From Apiospora phragmitis (taxonomy: Eukaryota; Ascomycota; Sordariomycetes; Amphisphaeriales; Apiosporaceae), in contig JAQQWL010000002.1 in NCBI GenBank assembly GCA_038363925.1, positions 434,001 through 498,000 of the forward strand: 64,000 nucleotides of DNA. Reading direction: 5' to 3'. The notes under the pieces are model-generated. The model was not told where the DNA came from. It worked only from the letters and a program-made list of their open reading frames with translations, and did no database searches. Both the position numbers and the translations under genes were made by a program. Numbering within the stretch: position 1 is the first letter of the stretch; each line of letters begins with the position of its first letter. Of this stretch, positions 1-13,659 are shown piece after piece.

Positions 1-1100
1 CCGCGGAAGTGCTCGTTGGTGTAAAGGAGGTGGTAGGACGGGGGTAGAGGGTGGTGCGGCGAGAGAGGGCAACTGGTTGGTTGTGTTGCTTACTGAGAGA
101 ACCAACTGGATACCAATTTCTTGGTCTTCGCTTAACTATATTGGTTCGGCCGTAACCCCCCTCTCGGGCCAAGATTGATACATAATTATTTTATGGTCAC
201 ATGGAGAGAGGGGCAATCTTTCCTTTTGGTGATCGGTCTAGAACTCCAAAACACTGAACCATGGGCGAATATGCGACAGGTGCAGAAGGCCGCCTATACC
301 GCAGTTGGGGTAGTGAATCAAGTTGGCGCGATAAGCTAGTTGCGGGTACACGGCAGCCAAAGTTTGGCAGATGCTTGGCTACAGATAAGCTCTTGGCCAA
401 GGCCGCATATGCGGTCAGTATCAGTGTTTGGTCTGGTTTTATCATCGTGAGCAAGTAAACCGAACCCCTCCTCCGACTCCCTACGGAACGCAGGACCCAC
501 TAGCGCCGCTTTCGCCAAAAAGGAAGGAGGTTTTGAACCTCCCGTTAGCCCTTCCAATGCGTATCGATTACCACGATAGCTTCAGCTGGCGGCGGGAGCT
601 CCGTATGACGTTGGCCACGGCTGACGTTGGGTGGTAAGCGGTAACCTGGATGAGAAATTACACCGCATGCGTGTCTCGGACGGTTTCTCTGTTCGGAACG
701 ACCCGAGTAAGATCCTGCGGCATCCGGAATAACTCCTCAGCCAATCGGATCGCTATGTTCTGGTAGAACCCCCTATCTCAGTGGCTCAGGCGCATCGTCA
801 GCTTATCCCTGCAGCACGCGGAAGTGTACATGTTGTTTCAACATTTGCTCTGGAAGGGGAAAATGACTCTAAGAGCCAAGAGAACCCGAGTACAAATAGG
901 CTTGGCGAATCTTACATGATGCATCGTACCTTTCGACTCGACTCGGCGTCTCCCTGTGGGTGGCACGATAAGACAAGTGAGAAGTAAGAAGTTGATCAGA
1001 AGTTGGCCGTCAAAACGAAGTATTCTAGGCGTGCTGGCGGGTATCTAATTGTAAAGCCAATGCCAGGTCGTCGGGATAGGGCGCTCTTCTCCATCCGCAT
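1..1100. other. Intergenic region left of the monooxygenase gene
   Basis: No coding region, RNA gene or repeat could be supported here. Base composition is ordinary, unlike the AT-rich blocks further right. Short open frames exist on both strands but none has a recognisable motif, splice structure or length that argues for a gene. The right end presumably holds the promoter of the monooxygenase gene at 1,101; no clear TATA element was identified. Confidence 0.5.
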
Positions 1101-3245
1101 ATGCCTGCAGCTTTCACTTCCCGGTCCAGTGACCTAATCAATTACTTGGAAACGGCTATGGAGCGGCCAAACGAAAACATGAAGCCTCAGCATTGTTCCG
1201 TGATCGTCATCGGCGCAGGAGAGTCGGGCATTGCGGTAGGCTGTCAACTCAAGTCCAAACTCGGGGTGACGGATTTCCGCATCTTTGATCGGCAGGGCGG
1301 AATCGGGGGTGCATGGTATATCAACGGATATCCAGGAGTCGCCTGTGACATGTGAGTTGTCAAGTTCCACTACAGCCATTATTTCCCTCTCATCGGAGAT
1401 AGCAGCAAAATACTGCTGTTTCATCGTAAACCATATTAGCATTCCGATAGATCACTGACACTTGTTGATTTTCTATTACCTGAACAGCCCGGCTCTGTTC
1501 TTCTCATACTCCTTCGCGCCCAACTACGTATGGACCTCGCTCTTCCCCCCAGGCCAGGAAATCCAGCAGTATCTGGCCTCGGTGGCGAGCAAATTCAGTC
1601 TCGAAGACAACATCGAGCTCAACACCGAGGTGGGCGAGGCGCAATGGCTGCCCGAGTCCGCAGAGTGGGAGGTGCGCATAACCCGGCTCGTGCCTTTCGC
1701 CGGGGACCTCAGCGAGGCCGAGCGGCAGCGCCGGATCGCACAGCACGGGCGCGCCGGCGTCTACCTCGAGGACGAGGTGGTCCGGGCCAAGGTGCTCATC
1801 ACCTGCGCCGGCGAGCTGGTGGAGCCGAATGCCTGGCCCGCCGAGGTGCCCGGCATCGACGCCTTCCGGGGCGAGGTGATGCACTCGGCCCGGTGGCGCG
1901 ACGATGTCGAACTCGCCGACAAGAACGTCGTCGTCGTGGGGACGGGCTGCACCTCGGCGCAGCTGGTGCCGGCTCTGCTCGAGACCAGCAGCAGCAGTAA
2001 AGCCGCCTCATCATCATCATCCTCATCATCTGGCGATATCACCACAGAGAAGAAAAGGGGCCCCAAGCACGTGACCCAGCTCATGCGCACCGCCCCCTGG
2101 TACATGGCCCGCACCACGCCGCCTCCCGCCTGGTTCCACCGCCTTGTCACGGCGATCCAGCTGATCCCGGGCCTCGGCCGCCTGTTCCGCCTCCTGCTCT
2201 TCCTGTACGCCGAGTCGACGTGGCTCAACGTCGGCCTCGGCACGCTCGGCGTCACGCGGCGACGGCGGTTCCAGGCTAGTCTGTTGGCGCACCTGCGCAA
2301 CGTGGTGCCGGCGCGGTACCACGCCATGCTGACGCCGACGTTCGGCGTCGGGTGCAAGCGCATCATCGTCGACGACGGCTGGCTCGACTGCCTGAGTCTC
2401 CAGGACCGATTCGAGCTGACGACGCGGCCGCTCGTCTCGATCGGGGAGCGGTCCGTCGTGTTAGGGCCCTCGCCGGCCTCGGAAACAGGACCCGGTGGCG
2501 ATGACGAGAAAGGAGGGACTGCTTCGTCGTCATCAGGCAATCCATCAACCGTGATCACCCAGCCCGCCGACGTCATCGTTCTCGCCAACGGCTTCGAGAC
2601 CTCGACGTACCTGCATCGCCTCACCATCCGCAACGGCGCCGGCCAGTCCCTGCACGACGTGTGGCGCGCGCAGGGCGGCCCCGGGGCCTACCTCAGCACG
2701 GCGGTGCACGGGTTCCCCAACTACTTCATGGTGCTGGGCCCCAACGCCGTCAGCGGGCACTCGTCGGCGATCCTGGCGAGCGAGAACGTGGCCGGGTACG
2801 CGCTGACCCACTTCGTGTCGAAAGTGCTGCGGGGCGAGGCGCGCACCGTCGACGTGAGGGGGGACGCGGAGCGGAGGTACACGGCTGACGTGCAGCGGCG
2901 GTCGGTGGACAAGGTGTGGCAGGGGTGTCGTGGGGGGTATATTGCGGAGTCGGGCTGGAATAGTTCTATTTGCCCGTAAGTATTGCCACCTTCTCCTCTC
3001 TCGTTTCGCTTTGGATTTGCTTGTCGATGATTACTGCAGTGCTAACAACTTCCATCGCCATCAGATACAATCAGATCCATTTCACCATGATGTGCAAATA
3101 TCCGAAGTGGCAGGACTGGGACATCGAGTACACCACCTTTGGCAAAGCCCAATTTCAGAAGAAGCCCGGCTACGGAACATACATCTTCGTCACGGCCGTA
3201 GTACTGTTGACCGCCTCATTGCACATTTTCCTCCGTACTAGATAG
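1101..3245 (+). CDS. Baeyer-Villiger-type FAD/NADPH monooxygenase
   Basis: Flavin-dependent monooxygenase of the Baeyer-Villiger class, expected to insert oxygen next to a ketone or to oxidise a related substrate using FAD and NADPH; the substrate is unknown. Three exons are inferred: 1101-1351, 1488-2975 and 3065-3245, with GTGAGT and GTAAGT donors and CAG acceptors, giving 639 residues in one frame. The FAD Rossmann motif GAGESG lies near residues 38-43. The Baeyer-Villiger fingerprint FxGxxxHxxxW is met at residues 210-220 (FRGEVMHSARW), and the NADPH-binding GTGCTSA follows at 235-241. Two serine-rich insertions interrupt the middle. The last exon ends in a hydrophobic stretch (about residues 617-634), suggesting a C-terminal membrane anchor. 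Methionines at 20 and 27 are alternative starts. No lesion was seen. It lies next to a decayed flavin monooxygenase (3,420-3,936) and about 0.8 kb from the AT-rich block. Exon borders are inferred from splice sites and family motifs. Confidence 0.9.
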
Positions 3246-3419
3246 AGTAATTAGAAAGACCTTGGGGAGTTAAACTAAGTAGACCACATGGGTATTAGAT
3301 GGATAATATGAAGACTGAGTTGAACTACAACAGATTGACCTGACGTTCCCCATCTATTGTGCGCGCCCAGGGGTTCTGCGGTACGCAAGGGGAAGGATCC
3401 CTTCCAATGCGGCCTTGAT

Positions 3420-3936
3420 CTATAGTGCCAGGATCTTCGCGTACCACCGCGAGGTATTCGCAGGACCCCCTATTGCCCAATGATTCTCGATATCGCGCTG
3501 CTGCTTCGCCAAGCCACGGATCTCGCCCTCGGCGTCGAGGCCCCAGGTGGCTTCAATGCGATTGGCAATCTCATACGGGGCAAGAATCATCTCGTCACTA
3601 ATACTGCTGGGGGTTTCTAATCTGTTATGATGGTTAGCAACACTGTTTCCTCCGCCCCCAAGAATCTCGGCAATCGTGCTACGGGCGTTCTTGTCGGCGA
3701 ACCCAGTACACACATACACACACTTTTATTAACGCCCGGGCGGCAGAGCCGAAAGGGCAACTAACGCGAATCTACGGTACATTCTTGAATCGCTTACTTG
3801 TCACCCAAAGCCCTTACATGCTTCATTTTCGGTTGGTTACTTCATTGTCGTCAGCACGTTCTCGTTCGGGATCCCGTGTTAGTAGCATTTCCTGGCAGGC
3901 CAGCTTGAAGGCTCTTCTTCAAGTGTCCAGCATCCT
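3420..3936 (-). pseudogene. Relic of a YUC-like flavin monooxygenase (C-terminal part)
   Basis: The minus strand carries the C-terminal part of a fungal flavin-containing monooxygenase of the YUCCA-like type. An open stretch at 3,420-3,725 reads a degenerate ATGY-like motif (VCTGFADKNAR), then WGLDAEGEIRGL, then a degenerate GG(N)LA..RYYS..LALQ-type tail. About 60-70 codons upstream (3,898-3,936) the residues MLDT, a TGA stop and RRAFKLA fit the family's ML.GL.RAGFKL segment, at the right distance and order. The first open stretch is blocked upstream by TAA, so at least two stops or shifts separate the pieces. The N-terminal half, with both Rossmann motifs, is missing: beyond about 3,990 the sequence turns into the AT-rich block. 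It is not expressed as an enzyme. Family assignment is by motif memory only. Confidence 0.65.
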
Positions 3937-4676
3937 ATTCTCGGCAGCTCAAGCGGTGCCTGCAGTCTGAGGCACGGGTTAGTTAGCAGTGACAAAATAG
4001 GTTAGTAAATAACCCTAAGGTGTACCCTTTTAGGTTAATAGGTATACATCTAGTCGGCCCGTAGCCTTCGTAAATCGTATCGTTACTTGAACGGCCTCTA
4101 TATTAAGAGACTAGAACCTGCCGTCTAAAGGCGACTTTCCGCTTAAATAAAATAATAAGTTAGTTTTATAAATATTTATATATTATAATACTTTTATTCG
4201 ATATATTACTTATTTATTATATTAAAAGATAAAATATTTTATTATTTCTCTCGTTTATTTATAATTATATTAATTAATCGATATTGTTTTAATTTAATAT
4301 GAATATTCGTTTAATTTTATTTTCTTTATTTAAATATATATAAATACGTTAAGTTTTTTTATGAAAATTAATCGTATAATTACATTGTAAAGTTTAAAAA
4401 AAAAGTTATATTAACGCGTTTAAAATATTTCTTGACACGTTTTAAGAAATTAATTAAAATACCTCGTTTAATTTATATTTAGTTTAATATTAATAACTTC
4501 GCTCTTAATATTTTAATTTAATCTTTAGTTTATTACATAGTCGTATTATAATCTTTATTTTTTTAGGCGATTTATAAAATTAATTTCTTTATTTATAAAT
4601 AATTAAACCATAGTTATATTATTATTTCTTTTTTTAAAGTTTATAATAATTTAACAAGCTTAATAAATATATTATT

Positions 4677-5085
4677 TATTAAATAAGCTTTCGTACGTAC
4701 GTATTAGTTCCCGGTTTAATCGAGGTTATATCGTTATATTTTATTATTTATACCTATTTATAGTGCTAGCTACGAGGGGTATCGTATACCCCTCTTAATA
4801 AAATAGAAAAGGGGTTCGTACGCGTAGGTACGTAGCACCCCTTTTAGAGTAATATAAACAGCTTTAGTTCTAGCTGTTCTAATACTGGTAGTTTTTTATT
4901 TTAGCGATAAAATTAGCCTGTTCCCTTTTTTAAATAATGGCCTTCTTTTCCCGAGGGTCTCGTATAAATAGGTTACGCTAATCCGGTATTCGGTGCCTGC
5001 TTAGGCCGTATAAGTAATATTATACTTTCTTAACGTTAATTTTATCGAATAAAAGGTCCTCTTAATTAATTATTTTAATCGTTTA
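4677..5085 (-). mobile_element. Truncated 3' end of a Ty1/copia-like element
   Basis: 4,677-4,884 is a copia-family LTR in the orientation that begins with the AAGCTTTCGTACG end and finishes with the GCTGTTCTAA end. It is followed by about 200 bp that are the reverse complement of the sequence just inside the 3' LTR of the large copia element (about 26,980-27,184). This is therefore the 3' end of a minus-strand copy, truncated at a short TAA microsatellite at 5,085-5,105. It stands head to head with the 5' LTR of the large copia element. Confidence 0.7.
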
Positions 5086-5105
5086 ATAATAATAATAATA
5101 ATAAG

Positions 5106-5316
5106 TATTAAAATAGCTAGAGCTAAAGCTGTTTATATTATTTTAAAAAGGGTGTTACGTACTTATGCGTATAAACCCTTTTTTATTTTATTAAAAGGGG
5201 TATATAATACCACTCGTAGCTCGTATTAAAAATAGATATAAATAATAAAATATAATAATATAACCTTAATTAAACTCGAAACATATTTATATATACGTAC
5301 GAAAGCTTATTTAATA
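5106..5316 (+). repeat. 5' LTR of copia element A
   Basis: This 211-bp unit runs from TATTAAAATAGC (RIP form of TGTTAGAACAGC) to GCTTATTTAATA. It is the same family as the units at 4,677, 27,185, 31,344, 33,063, 43,100, 44,638, 45,180, 46,250 and 46,854. It contains the family's inverted pair of AGGGGT/ACCCCT-type motifs. Confidence 0.8.
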
Positions 5317-6410
5317 TTAATTAATAATTATATAAAGTAATTATAAATTAATAAGAGTAAAGAGACGGTTTTACGATTTTATTAACGTAAGGGCGACCGT
5401 GCTAAGGAGCCCTGAGAATTTCCGCCCGTTAAAGATTCGGAGGAAGAGCTGAACTAAATTAACCGTACGAGGAGGAACCCCTTTTTCGAGTATATATTAT
5501 AAAGAGGAGACTAGGTTTCGAATTATACGCGAAATTAGTTAAATTATATATAATTATATATTTAAATAACTTTATTATACGATTTATAAAATAATAACCT
5601 CTATTAAAATAGATTTAATTACGGTCGGCGAATCGGGACCGAGCCCGGACGTATTAAACCTAGATAGACCGACGACTTTAAACCCCGAACTATTTATATA
5701 CGAAGAAGTTTTTTAAAATACCGGGATCTTTTTAATAGTTTAAAAAAAAAACGTTAACCTCGCTTTTTAAGAGTTTAAACCTTTAAACGTACTTTTTAAA
5801 AAAAAATACTTAAACTATTTATAATATACTTTATACGATACTTTTTAAAATATTATATATTAAAAATAAAAAGAACTTTCTTTTAAAAGCTATTTAATAT
5901 AAAGTTTAAAAAATAAACCGAATATTATTTCGATTAAGTTAACAGTACGTTTTAAAAAGAGCTTTATTATTATTTCGAAAAAAACTAAATTAATATATTA
6001 ATAAACGAATCCTTTAAAAGTAAGCTCGCAAATCTAGTATTACCGGGCGCTTTTACCTATTAACGAGACCGATCGATAAAACCGATTTCGAAAACTAGAA
6101 AAAAAGATATTTTATATTTTTCTTTAAAATAAATAATCGAATAACCGCTGCTTAAAAGAGAAATACCCGGTCTCTGTATAAAATAATCGTTAGTAATATT
6201 ACGGGACACTTTAAGCCTAACGTTTAACCCTAGATTTATAAATATTTAAACGTCGTAAGATATTATCCTTTTTTTTTTCTCTAACTCCGGTACCGCCGGA
6301 CTAGACCGTACGATTATCTAGTCTAGCGTACGTTATAGAATACGATATCTTTTTAAGCCGAGCTATTTATAATAATAAAATCGATTAGAATAAAGTCGTT
6401 ACTTTTTTAA

Positions 6411-7707
6411 AAGTAACGTACCTTATAAGCTAGCTACGTATATAAGCGAGCTGCGCACTTTCTATTATTAAGCCTTATAAGTTATAAATTAATTTAATTA
6501 TAACGCTTAGAATTAATTAAATATATTAATAATTATTATTTTTAAAGGTTTTTATATTATTTTAATAAGTACGCGTATTATACCCGAGCTTTCCCTAGAT
6601 TTTATAACGCTATAAACGTGTCTTAAACGTTTTCGTATAATTATTTCTCCGATGCGATTCGTTTTAAAACTATTTATTAATATCGTTTTAAAACTATAAG
6701 TTTTTTTTAGTTTATATATAAAATAATCCTCTATTTTATAGCCGTTTTTTTTATACGGCGGCGCCGGCTAAGTATCTTATTTATTTTTCGAAGTATCGCG
6801 TTTTTACCTTTTCAAAGAGTAACTCGATATATAATTTATATTATAACCTTTATAATTTAATTAAAACTAATTAAAATAAATATCGAAAAGTTATTTTAAT
6901 ATTATACGATACGTTTCGAATGTATTCGGTTTAAGACTAAGCTTTAATCAGGTTATTTAAAGTTTTTAATTCTTAAGGGATAAGTAGGCCGGAAGATGTC
7001 CCCGGAGGTATTAAAATATATAACTTTATATCTAATTATAAAATAATATATTTTAATACCTCCGAAATGAATCTTATTTTTTAAAAGCCTCCTTATATAT
7101 TCGAAACGGTAAAAATCGCCTAGAACGCTTTTAAAAACGCTGGTAGGAAGTCTTTTTTAAAGATATAAGTAATATACGCCTGTATAAAACCTTTAATTTC
7201 TTTCTCGTACGCCTTTTTTAATATACGAAAACAGCCGATATTAAGAGGTTAGAACTTATATAACGAATAAAAAGGTATATAAAGTATAATAATCGAGTTC
7301 TTTTTATAATAGAGCTCGAAAGTTATCGAGTAGTAACTTTCGTGGCCGTCTAGGATTAAGAGGCGATAACGACCCTTCGTACGAGACTTAATATATTAAT
7401 TAAAGTATCGAATTTATTCCTCGCTTTTTTTATTTATAATTTGATTATTTTTAATAATTACGATCACTTAGTCCTTTAATAATAAGTTATTTTTATATTA
7501 GAAAGAGAGGTACGTTTTCCCGATAAAAATAATATACGGAGGGATAGCGTAACCGTTTAATCCGACGCCTTAAATAATTATAACTTATTCCTGGTTTTTT
7601 TATTATATTACCCTAGGCTTTCCGCGTCGATCGGAGGTGGTTATAACTATTTCGGACGAGATTTAACTTAGAAAAAACCAGGTTTTATTAAAATTATATA
7701 TATCCTC
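6411..7707 (-). mobile_element. Truncated pogo/Fot1-like DNA transposon T1 inside copia A
   Basis: The left end carries the terminal sequence AAGTAACGTACCTTATAAG also seen at 30,497. The minus strand encodes a DDE transposase remnant of the pogo/Fot1 branch of Tc1/mariner: near 7,370 it reads RLLILDGHESYYS followed by a run resembling the family's NNII.L..PPHSSH..QPLDVG segment. The sequence stays parallel to copies T2 and T3 up to about 7,707, then returns to copia sequence, so the end encoding the transposase N-terminal DNA-binding part is missing. It is important as an empty-site control: it lacks both solo LTRs that interrupt the copies at 31.3 and 33.1 kb. Confidence 0.65.
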
Positions 7708-9869
7708 ATATATAATATTTTACGGATTAAATAATAACTTTTTTTATATAAGTAAAAAGTAAAAACGCCGAAAAGCAACTTATCGAGGTTTTAGAAATCC
7801 TGTTAAATAAGCTCTAATTTATATAATAAGCTTTCGGAAAAGGATTCGAAGAAAAGATCGCTCTTTATACCTTAGTCGTACGAGCTTATCGAGGAGTTCC
7901 GGAGTTTATACCGGCCTTTATTAATTTATAAATTACTTAGCTGAAAAGCGAACTCGTATAATAACTTAATACTTTTAAGTATATAATAATATTAAATAAA
8001 AACTCTTTATTTAAAACGAATACGAGGATTTCGTTTAAAATTAAAAAGGGAAAAAAAGAGGAGCTAAAAAATAATGAAAAAGAGTACGATTACTTTAATC
8101 CGGAAAACGTATAATAAAATATTACTTACTTAACGAACGCCGCGTTTTATTATTAGTTTATTAGCAAGGATATTTATTCTTTAAAAGCTACCGTATAAAC
8201 TAACTAATTTAACCTTAATAGCTCGTATAACTAAACTTATTAAAAAAAGCTTTAAAATACCGGCGCCGCCCTGCTTTCGATAGTCGGAAAGTTTTAAATA
8301 GAGGCCTATATACGAAAGAACTTAGACGTACGATTCGATTAAACCCCGGAAGTGCCGAGGTTAAGTTTAGAAGCTTAATGCCTATCTCGTCGATTAAAAT
8401 AATTAATATACGGAACCGATTAAAAGTAATTAAATATTATAACCCTTTTTTATTTTTAGTATATAATACCGACCGGCTTAAAACGTATTATAATAATATC
8501 TTTAATTTTATTATATAAAAGGACGGCGAGATATTATTTATAATTAAGAAATAAGGATACCCGTTCTTTAATATCGGCCGTATAAAAATAACGTTATATT
8601 TTACCGAAAGATAGTTTCGACACTTTTACCGACGGTTTAAATACCCTTGTATAGTGAAGCTTTATACGTTCTTAAAGAACGCCGGCTACGACGACATCGA
8701 CCCTGCTATTCTCGACGAGATTTAAAAGTTCTGCTCTTAATATTAATCGTACTATCCGGCGTTATAAAGATTTAAATTCTCGTTATAAAAAGAATACGAT
8801 TTTAATTATAATATTATTATAAACGTTATTTATATTAATAAATAAAACGTATTTTACATAATTAATTCGAGTACGTTTTTTTAAATAGTTATATTCCTAT
8901 ATTTATTTAATACACGAAATATTTAAAATACTTTTTATAAGTATTAAATATATGTGTATTAAGGACTTTTTAATTATATTTTATACGATTTAAGTACGTA
9001 TTTTTAAGAAGAATTTCTATATTATATATAAATAATAAGAATTATTTATAAATAAATACTTATTAAAGCTTATTAAATAATAAATAAAATTAAACGAACG
9101 TATGTTTTATTATATAAAGCTTTTAATATTTTATAAAAAGATCTCGGTTATTAAATAAATACCGAGATAATACTTTAAATAATACGGTTAGCTTTAACGG
9201 CCTAATACTTACCTTGCTCGTATTTAAAATATACCTTCGTATCGATAGGAACTTATTACCGTTACCGGAGATTTAGGCACGAGGAGAAGCTGTACGAAAA
9301 GTAATAAAGATACTCCGGAAAATATATGCGGATATCGATATTTATTAAACTTTAAATACTTAGAATGAACCGGTTATTTATAATATTTTAATATTTCCGC
9401 TCCGAAATAAAGTTTTAATCTAGCTAAAAAGAAAAAGATAAACTAGATTATATAAGATAATAATTATTAAAAACTATACGATCCGGGTAAATACTTTAAA
9501 CGGCCCGAAAGCTTTTCGAGTAACTTAAATTAAGCCGTATTACCGAGAAGAGGCCGGAGAACCGTACAACGAGCCGGATATATAACTAGATCCGGAATAG
9601 CTAGTAAATACCCTAGATATTAAACCGATAACCGAGGAAACTACGATAATTCCGGTGTAACGTAGCCGGGGACGACCTAGAAAATATTTACTCTACAACG
9701 CTCTAACCGCCGTATTTCTTACTTAAAAAAATAAGAGAATTACGACTTAATAATTAAGTTTTAATAAAACGGCGTTATTATTTCGTCCGGATATTTATTT
9801 TAAAAGTTTAACGCGGAGAAGATTAATAATCTCGCCGTATAAAAAGTTTTCGAATTTATTCCATTCGAC

Positions 9870-10542
9870 TATTACGACCTAGCCTAATTATACGGCCTAA
9901 ACCCACTTTTACGAAACGGCTCGACAATACCCCGCGGCGCGTACTAACTCTATAAACCTAGATAACCCCTTTACGATTAACGCACGGCGTACGTAATAGG
10001 TATAAGATTACTACTACTCCGAGTATGCGAGGCTAAAAGACCGACACGTGAAACCACGGCAAGGAACGACTATCGGATAGTATTAAACGTGTTTAGGGTA
10101 GCGCTAGACGTACTCGGAAAGTAATTACGGCGGAACGGGATCACGTAACGGATTTAAGGATCTAGAGCAGATCCTAAGACCCGGGAAAAGAGGATCTATT
10201 AGATCTAGGTAGATTTAATAAATTTAAGATAATCGATAAAAAAGAGATTAGATATATAATAATAAGCGTTTCTTATATATTTTATATAAACACTTTTTAT
10301 TTTAATAATTAATTTAAATATTAATTTAATTTATTAATAAAATATATTATTTTAATAACTTTATTAAGAATACTTTTAAATTAACGCGCCTTAATTATTT
10401 TTTATTCTTACGGTTATTATATATTATATCGATAAGAGTAGACTTTTATTATACGTTTAAATATTTTCTCGTATTATTAAATATAAACCTTTCGGTACGT
10501 TTTATTAAGTTTTCTTTTAAACCTTTAATAGCGTTCGTTATA
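9870..10542 (+). repeat. 5' LTR of gypsy E1
   Basis: It begins TATTACGACCTAGCC (RIP form of TGTTACGACC) and ends CGTTCGTTATA (from ..GTTACA), 673 bp. It matches the 3' LTR at about 24,695-25,367 over its whole length apart from RIP-type transitions. It is preceded by the duplication TCGAC. Confidence 0.85.
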
Positions 10543-13500
10543 TTTTAATCGCTTTTATTCTTACGAGTTATTACTTAAACCTTTAAATAATAATATTTAT
10601 AGGAACTATATTTATACCTAAACCTAATAACACCCCTCGTTACGAGAAGGCCCCTATTATTACTATAAGTACCCCCTAGCAGAATCCCGCTATAAAGGTA
10701 GATAGCGACGATAGCGACGACGGCCTTACCCGATAAGCGTTAATTAAATAAATTAAAAAATTTAAGTAGGAAAGCGCTAATTATTAATACTATTATACTA
10801 AGTTTAAAGAGGAACGTAACACCCTTTTAATAAAAAAAAAAACTTAGAATAAATACCTAATATCGATAAGTTACGTGAGGAAGTACGTTTTCTCCGTACC
10901 GCCGTTAATATTATTTAAATATTTATCGCTTTAAAAAAAAGGAATAAAGATTAGTTTACCTACGCTATTTAATAAAATAAGCGGGAACTTTTAAAAATTC
11001 TTTATTTAAATTAAAGCTTATTAGTAGTTTTATAAAAGAATATTCGAAAACTTTACTTAGCGAGTTATTTACACCGCCTTATTTTTAAAAAATAAAGTAC
11101 TCGCTTAATTCGAACCTTACCTTAATAAACTCGTAGAAAACGATTAATAAATCGAACTATGCCGTATAGAGGTATAACGTATTTTCGGAAGTTACGATAG
11201 CTTCGAGGACGCTTTTAAGTTACTTTTTTAAAATCTCGAAAAAAACGATAAGTAGAAAGAGAGCTTGAAATTTTTAAATAAAAGGGACTAGCCGCTTTTT
11301 ATACCGCCGAGTTTCGACGTATTATAATTTAATTAAATTATACCGAAGCTATTAAGATTATAATATATTACTAAGGATTAAAAAAAGATATTAAGAACGA
11401 ACTTAGCCGGCTCGATACCCCCGATAATTTCTTTTCGTATATAAAGCTTATAATTAAGATCGATACCTATATATACGAATAACGCCGCGAAAAGTAAGGC
11501 GGATAATAGCGATAAATTAATCGAATTTAAACTAATATGAAATAATTATATTATTATTATAATATATAACTTAAAAGTATTACCGCGTATAATTATTATA
11601 ATAAATTTATAAATTTCGACGCTATTAAATATAATAAAAACGATAAGAAATAGAACGTTATTTATTATAATTACTATAAAAAAAATATTACGTTAAAAAA
11701 TACCGCGAACCGAAAAAAGTATTTTAACGTGTTTTAAAAGGACGACAAGTTAATATTACTAAGAGCGAAGCTACCTTTATAACGGCTATTAAAAAAAGTA
11801 GTATTAGCGACACGTTAAACGTACCTTACGGCAGCCTATCCTAAATAGCTTATTACGATAACGGATATAATATATATTTAGTAAATAAAGAAAGCACCGG
11901 GTAGTTCTTAAAAGCCCCGTAAGGTAAGAGAAATTACGACCGGACCCTCGTAGTAACTAGCCGAGAACTTACGCTCGCGTGTATACCCTAGAGGTCGATA
12001 ACTTTAACGGCGACAAAAAAACGGTTAAAAAAGGATAGTAAACCGACGACCCCTAGCGGTTAATCGGGATGCCTATAAACGAACTCGTAAACGAGATCGC
12101 TAAGCTAAGGGATTTAAAAGACGACGGATAGCTAACTATCCTAAACGTCTCTTACTTAGACTTAAAACACTTACGTTAAATACTTATTACGGTAGGATTC
12201 GATTAAGGAATCCGCGGTAACTACGTAGTAAGCGATAACCCTCGGATCTTCCTTATAAACGAAGCACACTTTACGCTCTTATAGATTTTATACGTATACG
12301 ACGCTTATATAAAATACCTCGTAAAGAAATTTAAAAACGAATAATTTCCTCGACGAGTTAATAAACGAGTTATTACGAACCTATACCCCGATTATATAAT
12401 CGGGAAAATTAAAACGTTAATCCTTAATAAATAACGCGCGTACTTATTAATATAAAAAAATTTAATATAACTACGAAAATATTACTTAAAAAGACGGGAT
12501 TAAAAAAAGTACTTTAAAAATTAATACCTCGAATACGTTTAAAAAAAATCGCGAGCTTATAAACGTTTAAAAGAAAGCATTTAATACTTTTAAAACGTAT
12601 AGGTACACGCCTAACGGGAGAACCCCTTTATTATAATTAGGGACCTATAAAGCGCCTATAAACTTTAACGAACTTAATAAATTTTCGAATTACCCGAAAA
12701 ACCCGAATTTTAAGCATTAAGAATAATACTATATACGGGGAGGGGTATAAAAACACCTCCGCCGGCGTATTAAGAAGCCTTTTATAAAAAAAAGAGAGAA
12801 TAATAGCGACGACGGAACGATCGGTTATAAGACTTTATTACTTACTTAAAAAAATATCGGTCGGGAAATAAACGCCGCCGAATATAAAAAAATAATACTA
12901 AGCGGACTAAGAAAAATCTCTATATTAAATAACAGATAACCGAGCTATTTATAAATATATTATTTTAATAATAAACGTAAAAAGAGTTTATATTCAAACG
13001 TTACTCGATAGCGGAGCGTAAAAAAATTATATCTTATTACGAATCGTTAACCGCCTAAAACTAGTATAATAAGAAAAAGACGCCCCATACCGACTTAAAA
13101 CTATCAATAAAGGACTTATAACTTACAATAATAAAGAAATACGGAAAAAAGTCGCGAACCTTCCGGTCGATATTAAAAAACGTTACGAACGAATCACGTA
13201 TAATATTACGGACGTCGCGAAATACGATATAATTTTAAAAATATCTTAATTACGGGTAAATAATTCTAAAATTAATTAATAAATAAGCTAATTTTAATAA
13301 AATATATTAAAAAAGGTTTAATTAATAGGTAGCAGTTTAAGGAATAACTTTTTAATAAATTTAAAGTATTTAAAGTATATATTATTATTAAAAAACTTAA
13401 ACTAAATATTATAATAATTATATTAAAAAAGTACCGGTAATTCGAAACTCTCTTTAATAAGAAACTAAAAACAAGCTTACCGCTTTATATACAATAAGAT

Positions 13501-13659
13501 TACGAAATACCTCTTAAAAAAAGGAAGCAACCTTAGTTTATACCGATATATAAGCTTAACTAGGAGCACAAAAAAGTACTTAAAGAGTACATTACCGAAA
13601 ACCTCGAAAAAGGAGTTATATAACCATCCACATCACTAACAAGATACCCCATCCTCTTC

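Noticed and set aside
1761..2633. 290-codon minus-strand open frame
   Set aside because: Shadow of exon 2 of the Baeyer-Villiger monooxygenase, where the plus strand has all the diagnostic motifs.
4005..4020. AACCCTAAGG as a possible telomere repeat
   Set aside because: Only one unit is present, so it is not a telomere or interstitial telomeric array.
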